A stretch of DNA of 64,000 bases from Methylophilaceae bacterium (GCA_018398995.1 CP073759.1:868001-932000), one strand, 5' to 3'; counted from the stretch's first letter, positions 1 through 7,908 are shown. Notes: generated by a model from the sequence alone, not told the origin. A program made the numbers and translations.

Positions 1-162
1 ACTGATTTTGATTTTAACATTTCTGGTGGAAAACCAGTTGGCTCCGTGGGTGTTAGAGTTGAGTCAAATGTTGAGTTTGGCTCAATTAATATTGTTGGAC
101 ATGAGTTGTCACTAGGAAATAAGACGTGGGATCCGACACTTTTTCAAATGCCTCTACCATAA
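1..162 (+). CDS. C-terminal 53 residues of an unknown protein (cut by window start)
   Basis: Frame 1 is open from the first base to a TAA at 160-162. The fragment is rich in Gly, Val, Asn and Ser and ends in QMPLP; it has no motif I recognise. The protein begins outside the window, so its length, family and start are unknown. It runs toward the leftward TetR gene. No function is proposed. Confidence 0.55.
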   Translation, partial: TDFDFNISGGKPVGSVGVRVESNVEFGSINIVGHELSLGNKTWDPTLFQMPLP

Positions 163-532
163 TAGATCTGTCATAATTTAGGCTATAGATACATATGCTC
201 AATGCTAGTTAATAATAATTCTTCGGAAACTATCTATCTAACACATGGGCTATGAATAGAAATAAAAGCTGCTACAGACAAGCAGCTTTGCTCTAATTAA
301 CGCTTTAGGACTGGTTTTTATTTAAAATAATTTTAAATAAACCGTTACTAATAAATAGCTCAATTACACAATCAAACATACACAGAAATAGCCCACAGTG
401 ATGTTGGCTTTTTTGTTATCTTCAGTTGATTGTGGTTAACTCTCAAGCTAAAAAAGTTAATCGTGTTTGACGCCATTTATTGTATTCAACAGGTTATATA
501 TGTTTTCTTAGCTAACTATGATTAATCGATGA
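163..532. other. 370-bp intergenic region, no gene seen
   Basis: This AT-rich stretch lies between the tail of the first gene and the 3' end of the leftward TetR gene. It holds a perfect 9-bp inverted repeat at 265-273/281-289 with a 7-nt loop, and a second weaker hairpin at 390-409 followed by six T residues at 409-414. Both could end transcription of the two convergent genes. No credible coding sequence was seen. Confidence 0.5.
265..289. terminator. Perfect 9-bp hairpin, possible terminator
   Basis: Arms 265-273 and 281-289 are exact reverse complements around a 7-nt loop. The outer arm ends in AAA/TTT, so either strand gives a short U run, but no long U tract follows. It sits between convergent genes, which suits a bidirectional terminator, though a weak one. 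Confidence 0.4.
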
Positions 533-1159
533 TTATGAATACGCTGCAATAAAAAAATCGATATTGTTTTTTATCAGATCCTGATCTTTTGATTTTGTTG
601 GTTTATCAAAGCCCAGCATACATTTAATATGATCTAACCCTAAAAATAATGATAGGAATTGATCTGATGCAATATTAGGATCTTTAATTTTAAGCATCTT
701 ACATTTTGATAAATATTGAGCCACTTCAGCATGAATTTTCATTGGTGCATTTTTATAAAAATTATCACAAAGCTCAGTATGGGTTGTTGCACAAGAAAAC
801 ATTGTTCTATGTGCGCCTAAAACTTCATCTCTTCTTATCAAACCCAAGAATTGATTGGCAATAATTGTCAGGCCAGCCGATGGGTTATTCTCATCTAAAT
901 CGGTACTATTAATTGAAAACTCCTCCCTCACTCTATCTAATACAGTCGCACCAAATAACGCTTCTTTTGAGTTGAAGTGACTGTAGATAGTCCTTTTTGT
1001 GACTCCTGATTCTTTTGAGATCGCATCAAGCGTTGTTCTTTCAAACCCATTTTCAGAGAACATACGTTTTGCAGTGGAAACGACCAGCTCTATCTTTACT
1101 GGATCAAATGGTCTACCACGTTTTTTTTCTTGAATAATTTTATTTTGATTCATGACCAT
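533..1159 (-). CDS. TetR/AcrR family transcriptional regulator
   Basis: A 208-residue protein of normal TetR length. An N-terminal basic stretch with RGRPF (residues 15-19) precedes a helix-turn-helix at about 35-68, with the family pattern FERTTLDAISKESGVTKR and TIYSHFNSKEALF. The C-terminal 130 residues would be the ligand-binding and dimerisation half, which does not reveal its ligand. The gene is divergent from the DUF2141-SDR-ferredoxin operon. A perfect inverted repeat (1163-1178) overlaps that operon's probable -35 box, so it probably represses the operon and perhaps itself. The start may be the ATG at 1159 or the one at 1153; neither has a clear ribosome site. Confidence 0.9.
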   Translation of the reverse strand: MVMNQNKIIQEKKRGRPFDPVKIELVVSTAKRMFSENGFERTTLDAISKESGVTKRTIYSHFNSKEALFGATVLDRVREEFSINSTDLDENNPSAGLTIIANQFLGLIRRDEVLGAHRTMFSCATTHTELCDNFYKNAPMKIHAEVAQYLSKCKMLKIKDPNIASDQFLSLFLGLDHIKCMLGFDKPTKSKDQDLIKNNIDFFIAAYS

Positions 1160-1162
1160 TAT

Positions 1163-1196
1163 TATACTTGACAGTATATTTATTATAATTAATATA
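1163..1196 (+). promoter_or_regulatory. Putative promoter with overlapping TetR operator
   Basis: TTGACA at 1168-1173 is a perfect -35 match. AT-rich -10 candidates follow at 16-17 bp (TAATAT 1190-1195 or AATATA 1191-1196). The inverted repeat TATACT-tgac-AGTATA at 1163-1178 lies across the -35 box. Another AGTATA half-site occurs at 1203-1208. It stands between tetR and the divergent operon, so a bound TetR dimer would block polymerase. The operator assignment is inference. Confidence 0.6.
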
Positions 1197-1244
1197 ACGC
1201 ATAGTATACCAAATTAAATATGTATAAAACAAATGGGAGAGTGT

Positions 1245-1685
1245 ATGCATTTAAATGCCATCTATCAATTATTAATCATACTAGTTTCATTGCTATCTTT
1301 AAACAATATAACGGCTAAGGCAGCGGAACTAACAGTTGAAGTTGAAAGTGATTCAACTGATGGAAATATTGGTTGTGCTCTATTTTCTAACCCTAATGGA
1401 TTTCCTATGGATTCCGCAGGAGCAATTCAACAGTTTTCACAAAACACGCCAACAGGCACTACGTTTGTTTTTAGTAATTTGAAATCTGGGAAATACGCAG
1501 TTTCTGTTATGAATGACCAAAACGGCAACAAGCTTCTAGATAAAAACCTACTTGGTATCCCTAAAGAGGAATGGGGCGTTTCCAATAATATTAGGCCTAC
1601 TCTAAGGGCACCTAAGTTTGAAGAGGCACTTTTTGAGGTAAATGAGAAAAGTGATTTAACCCTAAAAATAAGGATACAGAAATAA
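1245..1685 (+). CDS. DUF2141 domain secreted protein
   Basis: About 146 residues. The N-terminus is hydrophobic (IYQLLIILVSLLSLNNITA) and ends at a plausible signal-peptidase site near AKA-AEL. The mature part matches my recollection of the DUF2141 fold: a beta-sandwich with the hallmark 'GCALFSNPNGFP' near the start, 'LKSGKYAVSVMNDQNGNKLLDKN' in the middle, and a final beta-strand-like segment. I chose the ATG at 1245 because GGGAGA lies four bases upstream; an in-frame ATG at 1233 has no such site. It is the first gene of the operon, and its stop overlaps the next start by one base (TAATG). Family function is unknown; a periplasmic location is inferred. Confidence 0.8.
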   Translation: MHLNAIYQLLIILVSLLSLNNITAKAAELTVEVESDSTDGNIGCALFSNPNGFPMDSAGAIQQFSQNTPTGTTFVFSNLKSGKYAVSVMNDQNGNKLLDKNLLGIPKEEWGVSNNIRPTLRAPKFEEALFEVNEKSDLTLKIRIQK

Positions 1686-2482
1686 TGAACAAATCTACTT
1701 TTTTAAAGAAGTATGGCGCTTGGGCAATTGTTACTGGGGCGACCGACGGATTAGGTAAGCAATTCGCAATGCAGCTTGCCGAGATTGGCTTAAACCTAGT
1801 GATAGTAGCCAGAAGGAAAAGCTTATTAGAAGACTTATCTAAAAAGCTACATTCAACATATAAAATTGAATGTATTTCAGTTGATTTAGATTTAAGTACT
1901 AACGATGCAGTGAATGCGCTATACGAAAAAACAAATCATTTAGATATTGGCTTAATTGTTGCCGCTGCAGGATTTGGAACCTCAACAAACTTAGTTGAAG
2001 CTGATATCAAGGTTGAAAAGCAACTGATTGATCTCAACTGTCGATCATTAATGGAAATTAGTCATATCTTTGGTAAGAAATTTTCCGATCAGAAAAAAGG
2101 TGGAATCATTCTAATAAGCTCTCTATTGGGATTCCATGGTGCATTTGGCACAGCAAATTACGCCGCCAGCAAAGCTTATGTGCAAGCTTTAGGTGAAGCA
2201 CTCTATTTTGAATTGAGAAAACATAATGTAGATGTCATCACAGTAGCTTCCGGACCAATTAATACCGGGTTTGCTGCAGCAGCAGGCATGGAATTCAGTA
2301 TGGCACTTAAGCCAGAGGATGTTGCTAAACAGTCGATTGCGTGTTTAGGTAGAAAAATCACTTTACTGCCTGGATTCCTAACAAAGTTTTTATATCTATC
2401 ACTATGTATGTTGGTTTTCAGAAATCTAAAAGTAATGGTGATGGGAATGGTCATGAAAACCATGATAAAAAAACATGGCTGA
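1685..2482 (+). CDS. Short-chain dehydrogenase/reductase (SDR)
   Basis: A 265-residue classical SDR. The dinucleotide-binding motif TGATDGLG is at residues 17-24. An Arg-rich segment (VARRK, about 39-43) suggests NADP preference. Catalytic Ser145/146, Tyr159 and Lys163 lie in ISS and YAASK, and SGPINTGF follows. The C-terminus has a hydrophobic stretch (about 225-255) ending in basic residues, possibly a membrane-associating helix of the kind seen in SDRs acting on lipids or sterols. It overlaps DUF2141 by one base and the iron-sulfur gene by eight, so the three are translationally coupled. Substrate unknown; a hydrophobic ketone or alcohol is a guess from the SCP2-like partner. Confidence 0.9.
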   Translation: MNKSTFLKKYGAWAIVTGATDGLGKQFAMQLAEIGLNLVIVARRKSLLEDLSKKLHSTYKIECISVDLDLSTNDAVNALYEKTNHLDIGLIVAAAGFGTSTNLVEADIKVEKQLIDLNCRSLMEISHIFGKKFSDQKKGGIILISSLLGFHGAFGTANYAASKAYVQALGEALYFELRKHNVDVITVASGPINTGFAAAAGMEFSMALKPEDVAKQSIACLGRKITLLPGFLTKFLYLSLCMLVFRNLKVMVMGMVMKTMIKKHG

Positions 2483-3752
2483 CCTTAAAACAATAGCAGC
2501 CACTGATTTAGCTAATCTTTTAAACGATCTCGGGGCGGATGACTATGGCTTTGTGAATATTGAAAATCCAGCTATACAGGTGGATCGTGAGTATATAGAT
2601 GCATGTTTCCCAAAAACTAAAACACTGGTATCTATTGTTTGCCATATGAATAGAGAGCCAGTTAAATCCCTAAAAAGATCAGTCGCTAATTTAGAGTTTC
2701 ATCATGTCGGCACTCAAGTTGATGAGATCGCAAGAAACCTAGTAAGTAAGCTAGAGCAGCAAGGCATTAAAGCAGTCAACCCAGCCATGGCCTTTCCTAT
2801 GGAGCTAGAGGACTTTCCCGGTCGAGGCTGGGTGGTTTCTCATAAGCTTGTAGCCAAAGAAGCAGGGCTTGGTGAAATAGGAATCCACAGAAATTTAATT
2901 CACCCTAAATTTGGTAGTTTTATCTTATTGGGCACGGTCTTAATAGAGGCTGAAGTTGACCAGCTATCAACACCTATTGATTTCAATCCATGCTTTGATT
3001 GTAAATTATGTGTAGCAGCTTGTCCTTTAGGTGCAATAAAATCAGATGGTTACTTCGATTTTTCATCTTGTTATACGCACAACTACCAGCAATTTATGGG
3101 CGGCTTTGTGAACTGGGTTGAGGATATAGCTGACAGTAAATCAGCCAAAGATTATAGAGAAAAAGTGTCATACCCCGAGACGGTACTGAGATGGCAAAGC
3201 CTATCTTACAAACCCAATTACAACGCAGCATACTGTGTTGCAGTATGCCCTGCTGGAGAAAATGTCATTGGTGAATATTTAAATGACAAGAAACAGCATC
3301 TTAATGAAGTATTAAAGCCATTTCAAAATAAGACTGAGCAGATCTATGTGACAAAAGATTCTGATGCTGAAGCTCATGTATTAAAAAGGTTCCCCAATAA
3401 AAAGCCTCGTGTAGTCAGGTCAAATGGTCGAGTAACCAATATTAAGAATTTCATATTAGGCATGAAGTTAAGTTTCCAGAGAGGGCAATCGAAAGGCCTA
3501 AATGCAACTTATCATTTCAGCTTTACTGGACTAGAGGCGCAAAAAATAACCATTAAAATATACGGTGGGAAACTGGAAGTTTTTGAAGGTCATATCGACA
3601 AACCAAATCTCGAGGGTGAAGCAGATTCAATTGCTTGGGTTAAATTTCTGAATAAAGAAGTTTCACTATTTCGATGTCTAGCAACAAGAAAAATTAAATT
3701 GAAAGGCTCTATAAAATTACTCCCTGCCTTTGGAAAATGTTTCCCTGATTAG
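2475..3752 (+). CDS. Iron-sulfur (QueG-like) protein with C-terminal SCP2-like domain
   Basis: A 425-residue protein. Residues 1-165 resemble the N-terminal part of QueG/epoxyqueuosine reductase and reductive-dehalogenase-type proteins (GRGWVVSHKLVAKEAGLGEIG, HPKFGSFILLGTVL). A ferredoxin-type cluster follows with Cys173, Cys176, Cys179 and Cys183 (CxxCxxCxxxCP). A second set is Cys199, Cys254 and Cys258, so two 4Fe-4S clusters are possible. After a linker, residues about 320-425 look like a compact SCP2/sterol-carrier domain (LNATYHFSFTGLEAQKITIKI...). It is not queG itself, because QueG lacks this tail and the context is wrong. It ends the TetR-controlled operon. Role inferred: redox chemistry on a bound hydrophobic ligand. 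Confidence 0.75.
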   Translation: MADLKTIAATDLANLLNDLGADDYGFVNIENPAIQVDREYIDACFPKTKTLVSIVCHMNREPVKSLKRSVANLEFHHVGTQVDEIARNLVSKLEQQGIKAVNPAMAFPMELEDFPGRGWVVSHKLVAKEAGLGEIGIHRNLIHPKFGSFILLGTVLIEAEVDQLSTPIDFNPCFDCKLCVAACPLGAIKSDGYFDFSSCYTHNYQQFMGGFVNWVEDIADSKSAKDYREKVSYPETVLRWQSLSYKPNYNAAYCVAVCPAGENVIGEYLNDKKQHLNEVLKPFQNKTEQIYVTKDSDAEAHVLKRFPNKKPRVVRSNGRVTNIKNFILGMKLSFQRGQSKGLNATYHFSFTGLEAQKITIKIYGGKLEVFEGHIDKPNLEGEADSIAWVKFLNKEVSLFRCLATRKIKLKGSIKLLPAFGKCFPD

Positions 3753-3916
3753 TATATAAGCGTCGCGTAACACATCGCTTATACTACTTGCTTTGCCCAG
3801 TTTGAGAATTAACCGGGCCAGTCCTCATCGATCTGCGCAAACCATGAGATAATGAACGTATTCAATAATAACTAGTCCTTAAGCCATTCGCGGCATTCAA
3901 TATTTTGAAAGTTTCT

Positions 3917-4588
3917 ATGAGTAAATTGTGTCACATTTTTTTTAGTGTTGCTTTGTTGGTGAGCTTTTCACAGGTGAATGCAGAAGAGGCAACAGGACTA
4001 TTTGCAGGCCCATCTATCAGTTTAGGTGTCGGCTATCTCAATAACAATATTTATCAGCAAAACGTTCAGTCTGTCTCTGGAACCCCATCTTATGACCAGC
4101 CTGGAGCATCTAAACAAGATGTTTTTGGTCAATTATCAGCCGGCTATGGTTATGACTTAGGACAAAAATTTAATGTCTCTATTCATTTATTTTATAACTT
4201 TGGCAATGATGACGTTGACGATATCAAAGCAACTTTTTTTCAGGATACGGTTAAGCAGGGTATCAAAAATAGCGCGGGCATATATATCGCGCCCGGCTAT
4301 TACATTCATTCTAAGGCTTTAATATTTTTAAAAGTGGGCTATGTGCATGCAGATCAAACGTATTTACGTAAGGCTCAAAATATTAATCTAGATAACTCAA
4401 TAGAGGGCAATCTATGGGGTATCGGTGTAAAGTACCTCGTATCGGATAATATTTTTATTGGCGCCGATCTGACCAAGTATTGGTATGGTAAAAGCAAAGA
4501 TAGCGCACGGCTTAGTTTTCTTGACGTCAATATCTCTTCAAAAGTAAAGCAGACTAGCGGACTGGTTTCTTTGGGATATCAGTTCTAA
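3917..4588 (+). CDS. Outer-membrane beta-barrel protein
   Basis: About 223 residues. The signal peptide MSKLCHIFFSVALLVSFSQVNA ends at an Ala-x-Ala-like site. The mature part is built of alternating strands rich in Gly, Tyr, Phe and Asn (GPSISLGVGYLNN, GQLSAGYGYDLGQKFNVSIHLFYNFG, GIYIAPGYYI, GNLWGIGVKYLVSDNIFIGADLTKYW) and ends with LVSLGYQF, a C-terminal Phe typical of BAM-assembled barrels. Size suits an eight-stranded OmpA/OmpW-like barrel. I prefer the ATG at 3917 over the TTG at 3905. It stands alone, with a strong terminator downstream. The transported substance, if any, is unknown. Confidence 0.8.
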   Translation: MSKLCHIFFSVALLVSFSQVNAEEATGLFAGPSISLGVGYLNNNIYQQNVQSVSGTPSYDQPGASKQDVFGQLSAGYGYDLGQKFNVSIHLFYNFGNDDVDDIKATFFQDTVKQGIKNSAGIYIAPGYYIHSKALIFLKVGYVHADQTYLRKAQNINLDNSIEGNLWGIGVKYLVSDNIFIGADLTKYWYGKSKDSARLSFLDVNISSKVKQTSGLVSLGYQF

Positions 4589-4620
4589 ATTGTTATGCGT
4601 GAGCCGCTATAAAAAGCCAC

Positions 4621-4658
4621 AATCAATGGGTTCAGACTGCTGACCCCATTGATTTTTT
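4621..4658 (+). terminator. Rho-independent terminator of the beta-barrel gene
   Basis: Arms 4621-4630 and 4645-4654 form a perfect 10-bp stem. The loop contains a further TCAG/CTGA pairing. Six T residues follow at 4653-4658. It lies about 33 bases after the stop at 4588. Confidence 0.85.
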
Positions 4659-4877
4659 GCTATTAATATTGATGCTCGTTACGTTTGACATCGCCTTGGT
4701 GATGTTGCTAATGAGCTTCCTAGTTTGTTGGGCTAATGCAAGCAACCTTTAACCTATCTTATTAATCCTTCAATAATCTAACCATGCGTCAATTTCGATT
4801 GCTGCACGTTGTTAATATCCTATTACTGTTCATTCTACTTTTAATCATTACTTTTACAGGGCATTGTCTAACCAAAT

Positions 4878-5579
4878 TCAGCAGGAAATAAAGTCTTGAT
4901 TTTTGCAATTGTTTGCCATTTTAATGGCGGCTTCTTTTTGCTCAGGGCTCATTTGAGAGGCTGTGTAATTGAGTATTTTGGTGTGTTTATTGATAAAACG
5001 TTTGTCTTCATTTTGCGTGGCGAGCATTAGCCACATCGCCGCTTTGACAATATCTTGTTCTACTGCGATGCCTTGTAAATACAGGTGCGCCAAATAGCCC
5101 TGGGCCTCGCTGTTATTATTGCTTGCCGCAAGGCTTAGCCACTTTAAAGCTGCGTTTAGATCTTGCGTGATGACATCGCCACGGTAGTACAACATCCCTA
5201 AATTTAACTGAGATTTTATATGGCCTAATTCTGCGGCTTGCTGATAATATTGTACCGCATTGGCATAACTGATGCTTTGAATTTCACGATTAAACACTAG
5301 AGAGGCCAAGGTGTACTGCGCTTCTTTATAATTCAATTGTGCCGATTTTTTATACCAATTAACCGCTTCTTCCATGTTTTGCGTCACGCCATCGCCATCG
5401 TGATACATTAGGGCTAAATTGAAGCAGGCTTTTGCATCGCCGGCGTTGGCTAAATCTAAATAAATAGCGCGAGCCCCCGCAAAATCTTTTTGCTGCACCT
5501 TAAGTTTGGCCTCATCTAAGGTATTGGCTTGCGCCAAACCATGAACCAATAAAAATAAAAATAACCATCTTTTTTGCAT
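4878..5579 (-). CDS. Secreted Sel1-repeat protein
   Basis: About 233 residues. The signal peptide (MQKRWLFLFLLVHGLAQA) is followed by Sel1-like helical repeats: KACFNLALMYHDGDGVTQNMEEAVNWYKKSA, then several more up to AQGYLAHLYLQGIAVEQDIVKAAMWLMLA. These repeats usually act as protein-interaction scaffolds. The tail ends CKNQDFISC, a Cys-x7-Cys pair that could form a disulfide in the periplasm. I chose the ATG at 5579 because GAGG lies seven bases upstream; the GTG at 5585 is too close to it. It is a paralogue of the lipoprotein at 6139-6831, which ends in the same Cys-x7-Cys pattern. The partner protein is unknown. Confidence 0.8.
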   Translation of the reverse strand: MQKRWLFLFLLVHGLAQANTLDEAKLKVQQKDFAGARAIYLDLANAGDAKACFNLALMYHDGDGVTQNMEEAVNWYKKSAQLNYKEAQYTLASLVFNREIQSISYANAVQYYQQAAELGHIKSQLNLGMLYYRGDVITQDLNAALKWLSLAASNNNSEAQGYLAHLYLQGIAVEQDIVKAAMWLMLATQNEDKRFINKHTKILNYTASQMSPEQKEAAIKMANNCKNQDFISC

Positions 5580-5747
5580 TGCCACACCTCATCAAATTGA
5601 TATTCATCATTATGACTATTGTTATCACTTAAGTTCAATCTAACCAGTGCATTTGAGGGCGTCAATCATTTAAATGCAACTTTCAATTGGGTTGATTGCC
5701 TGATGAAAAATTAATTATTTTTAATCGACAACCTGGAAAGTAAAACA

Positions 5748-6125
5748 ATGTTAAGTATGTATTTAGTCGCTGGTATTTTAGGTGTTATGTTATTTTTTAG
5801 CGTGTGTGTTGCGCCTATCATTTTTAAAGTGTTGCCGCAGGAGTGGGCTAGCGTTTATGTGAGAAATTTTTTCCCTAAGTATTATCTTGTGCTTGGTGTT
5901 TTATGCGTTGTAGCGGGTGTATTTGCAGCGTCTTTTCAGCTAGCTGTGATTGCCTTTGTAAGCGCCCTATTATTTGCGCTATCACTTTGGGTATTGACCC
6001 CCGCTATCAATAAGGCAAGTGATGCCAATAACACAAAAGCTTTTAAAGTTTTACACGCTTTGAGTGTGTTGGTGAATATGCTTATTATGCTAGCGTTGGT
6101 TTACTGCTTTTTACTGAATAGCTAG
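5748..6125 (+). CDS. DUF4149 family membrane protein
   Basis: A 125-residue integral membrane protein with four hydrophobic segments: about 3-22, 42-58, 62-84 and 100-122. The first contains the feature 'GVMLFFSVCVAPIIFKVLP' and a 'FFPKYY' motif follows, both as I recall for the DUF4149/TMEM205-like family. No biochemical function is established for the bacterial members. The Sel1 lipoprotein gene starts 14 bases after its stop, so the two are probably co-transcribed. Confidence 0.75.
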   Translation: MLSMYLVAGILGVMLFFSVCVAPIIFKVLPQEWASVYVRNFFPKYYLVLGVLCVVAGVFAASFQLAVIAFVSALLFALSLWVLTPAINKASDANNTKAFKVLHALSVLVNMLIMLALVYCFLLNS

Positions 6126-6138
6126 GCAATACAACAAG

Positions 6139-6831
6139 ATGAGATTGCTGAGCGTGCTTTTGATAGCTGTGATTTCTTTAACTGGATGTGCCGCTCAGAC
6201 CTATGAAGACGGAATAAAGGCTTATGATGAAGGTCATTACGCCGATGCTATTAACATATTCACTACTTTTGCTAATAATGGACTTGCAGAAGCGCAATAT
6301 AAAATTGGACTGATGTATCAATATGGTCGAGGCGTTGAGCAAGACTATGCAGAAGCGGTAAAGTGGATTGGCTTGGCGGCAGAACAAGGCAATATTGATG
6401 CCCAATTTAATCTTGGGTTTATGTATAAAAATGGTCAAGGTGTAGCGCAAGATAATGCACAAGCTTTTAGGTGGTACAAGCAAGCAGCCGAGCAAGGTGA
6501 CGCTGTTGCGTCATCCAATATTGGCTTTATGTATGCAAATGGAATAGGCGTAACGCAAGATAAACGGCAAGCACTCACTTGGTATAAGCTAGCTGCTGAA
6601 CAAGGGGATGCCTCAGCACCATCTAAAATTGCATTCATGTATGAACACGGTGACGGTGTTAAGCAAGATTTTATTTCAGCCTATATGTGGTTTAACATTG
6701 ACGCTGCAAATGGCAACGCACATGCTGTTAAAGCAAGCGATGCTGTTGCAAAAAAATTAACCAAAGCACAAATGCGCATTGCACAAAAACGTGCAAAGGC
6801 ATGTCAAACGAATAATTACAAAAACTGTTAA
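6139..6831 (+). CDS. Sel1-repeat lipoprotein
   Basis: A 230-residue protein. The N-terminus MRLLSVLLIAVISLTGC is a lipoprotein signal with the lipobox LTGC (Cys17), so it should be anchored in a membrane facing the periplasm. Four or five consecutive Sel1 repeats follow, each close to 36 residues, with the pattern A-x-x-x-x-G-x-M-Y-x-x-G-x-G-V-x-Q-D-x-x-x-A-x-x-W-x-x-x-A-A-E-Q-G. The last repeat reads AYMWFNIDAANGNAHA and the tail ends CQTNNYKNC. The neighbouring DUF4149 gene is just upstream. Such proteins often regulate or scaffold envelope complexes; the specific role is unknown. Confidence 0.85.
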   Translation: MRLLSVLLIAVISLTGCAAQTYEDGIKAYDEGHYADAINIFTTFANNGLAEAQYKIGLMYQYGRGVEQDYAEAVKWIGLAAEQGNIDAQFNLGFMYKNGQGVAQDNAQAFRWYKQAAEQGDAVASSNIGFMYANGIGVTQDKRQALTWYKLAAEQGDASAPSKIAFMYEHGDGVKQDFISAYMWFNIDAANGNAHAVKASDAVAKKLTKAQMRIAQKRAKACQTNNYKNC

Positions 6832-6950
6832 ACCATCTGAGATAGCATGCTTTGACATCATTAGCGCAATGAGTCAAATGCATCATCATCAACAACCATC
6901 ACTTGTGAGTTTTTATCTTTTGCATGGTGCATTAACCCAATCTACGCTAA

Positions 6951-7151
6951 AGGACTAACCGTCAATATTGCGTCAACATTGCGGCAGTAAAATCAAAATC
7001 TGAAGCGTTGCGATTAGCTGGCGCTCGCGTCATGTTACTCGCTGTAGATCATCAATTGGCAGATGCCGCCGGTTCAAGTCCTGTTCTACCCTCCTTCAAT
7101 AAAGCTCTCCGTGATGTGCAAATCGTGGTTACTGACCATTTATTCAATTAA
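6951..7151 (+). pseudogene. Possible gene remnant, 66 open codons without a proper start
   Basis: The frame is open from just after a TAA (6948-6950) to a TAA at 7149-7151 and reads as protein-like sequence (SEALRLAGARVMLLAVDHQ, then SFNKALRDVQIVVTDHLFN). The only ATG is internal at 7032, and no ribosome site was seen. A partial reading in another frame upstream (6880-6950, HHHQQPSLVSFYLLHGALTQ) might be the other side of a frameshift. I could not assign a family. It lies in the gap between the Sel1 lipoprotein and the fimbrial operon. Confidence 0.3.
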
Positions 7152-7348
7152 ATACACCGCTACTTGCTTATAGGAGTACACTGTATGAATAGTACAACAT
7201 CCTCTAATTTGACTTATCTTTTAATTTATATTCAATTATTTAAGTAAGTTCTCAGTATTTAGTATCAGACTCGTCCCATCCAATAACAGAAAACTGTATT
7301 CACTTTAATGGCAATCTATTTTTTTGATTGCCGCCATGATTTCTAGCA

Positions 7349-7370
7349 GCGATTAGCAGCGGTTAATCGC
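7349..7370 (+). promoter_or_regulatory. Dyad GCGATTA-n8-TAATCGC before the fimbrial operon
   Basis: Two perfect 7-bp arms (7349-7355 and 7364-7370) with an 8-bp spacer end 36 bases before the first pilin start. Another dyad with perfect 7-bp arms lies at 7310-7316/7326-7332. The spacing and symmetry suit an operator for a dimeric regulator; the regulator is not in the neighbourhood. Confidence 0.4.
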
Positions 7371-7406
7371 CTACGACTTAATAGATTTCAAACTTAGGTA
7401 ATTAAC

Positions 7407-7907
7407 ATGAAAAATATAATATCAATACTCGCCACTAGTTGGTTCTTACTCGTTTGTACAAGTATAGAAGCTGAAACTGCAATAGGCACACTTAATGTCA
7501 CAGCGACAGCATTAAGTACTTGTTCGATTGGTAGTGGAGGCACGCTTAATTTCGGCATCTACGATGCGAACAGCATGACGGATACGACAGCGGATACTGG
7601 CACGTCACTCCAGGTTACTTGCAACGGCGAGACAACTTGGACTATGTACTCCACTGAGTCAGAAGTCACTAAAATTATGCAACACACGACTATTGCAACT
7701 GCAACTGCCATGTATCAACTTCCCTATACACTGTATACCGATGCTGCCATGACAATTCCATTAGCCATCACAAATACGACTGGCACTATTACTGGCACAG
7801 GTACCGGCTCGCCTCAAACCGCAATCATCTACGGCAAGGTCATCAAGGGACATCATGTTTTTAGTGGCAACTATGCGCAAGTGATTAATCTAACCTTGGT
7901 CTATTAA
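7407..7907 (+). CDS. Spore coat U domain pilin subunit (archaic fimbria)
   Basis: A 166-residue secreted subunit. The signal peptide ends near IEAET. The mature part has the SCPU/Csu pilin layout: an N-terminal donor-strand-like segment (GTLNVTATALSTCSIG), NFGIYDA, a second Cys in LQVTCNGETTW, and a C-terminal beta strand ending YAQVINLTLVY. In Csu-type systems such subunits polymerise by donor-strand exchange. It is the first gene of the chaperone-usher operon and is separated from the chaperone by one base. AGGT lies eight bases before the ATG. It is probably the major rod subunit, though that is inferred from position only. Confidence 0.85.
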   Translation: MKNIISILATSWFLLVCTSIEAETAIGTLNVTATALSTCSIGSGGTLNFGIYDANSMTDTTADTGTSLQVTCNGETTWTMYSTESEVTKIMQHTTIATATAMYQLPYTLYTDAAMTIPLAITNTTGTITGTGTGSPQTAIIYGKVIKGHHVFSGNYAQVINLTLVY

Positions 7908-7908
7908 A

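Larger units (their letters stand above)
6832..7406. other. 575-bp gap upstream of the fimbrial operon
   Basis: It contains the possible gene remnant at 6951-7151 and, close to the first pilin gene, two successive dyads (7310-7332 and 7349-7370) that are candidate operator or attenuator structures. The rest (7152-7309) is AT-rich with several possible -10 boxes and no supported gene. Confidence 0.5.
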
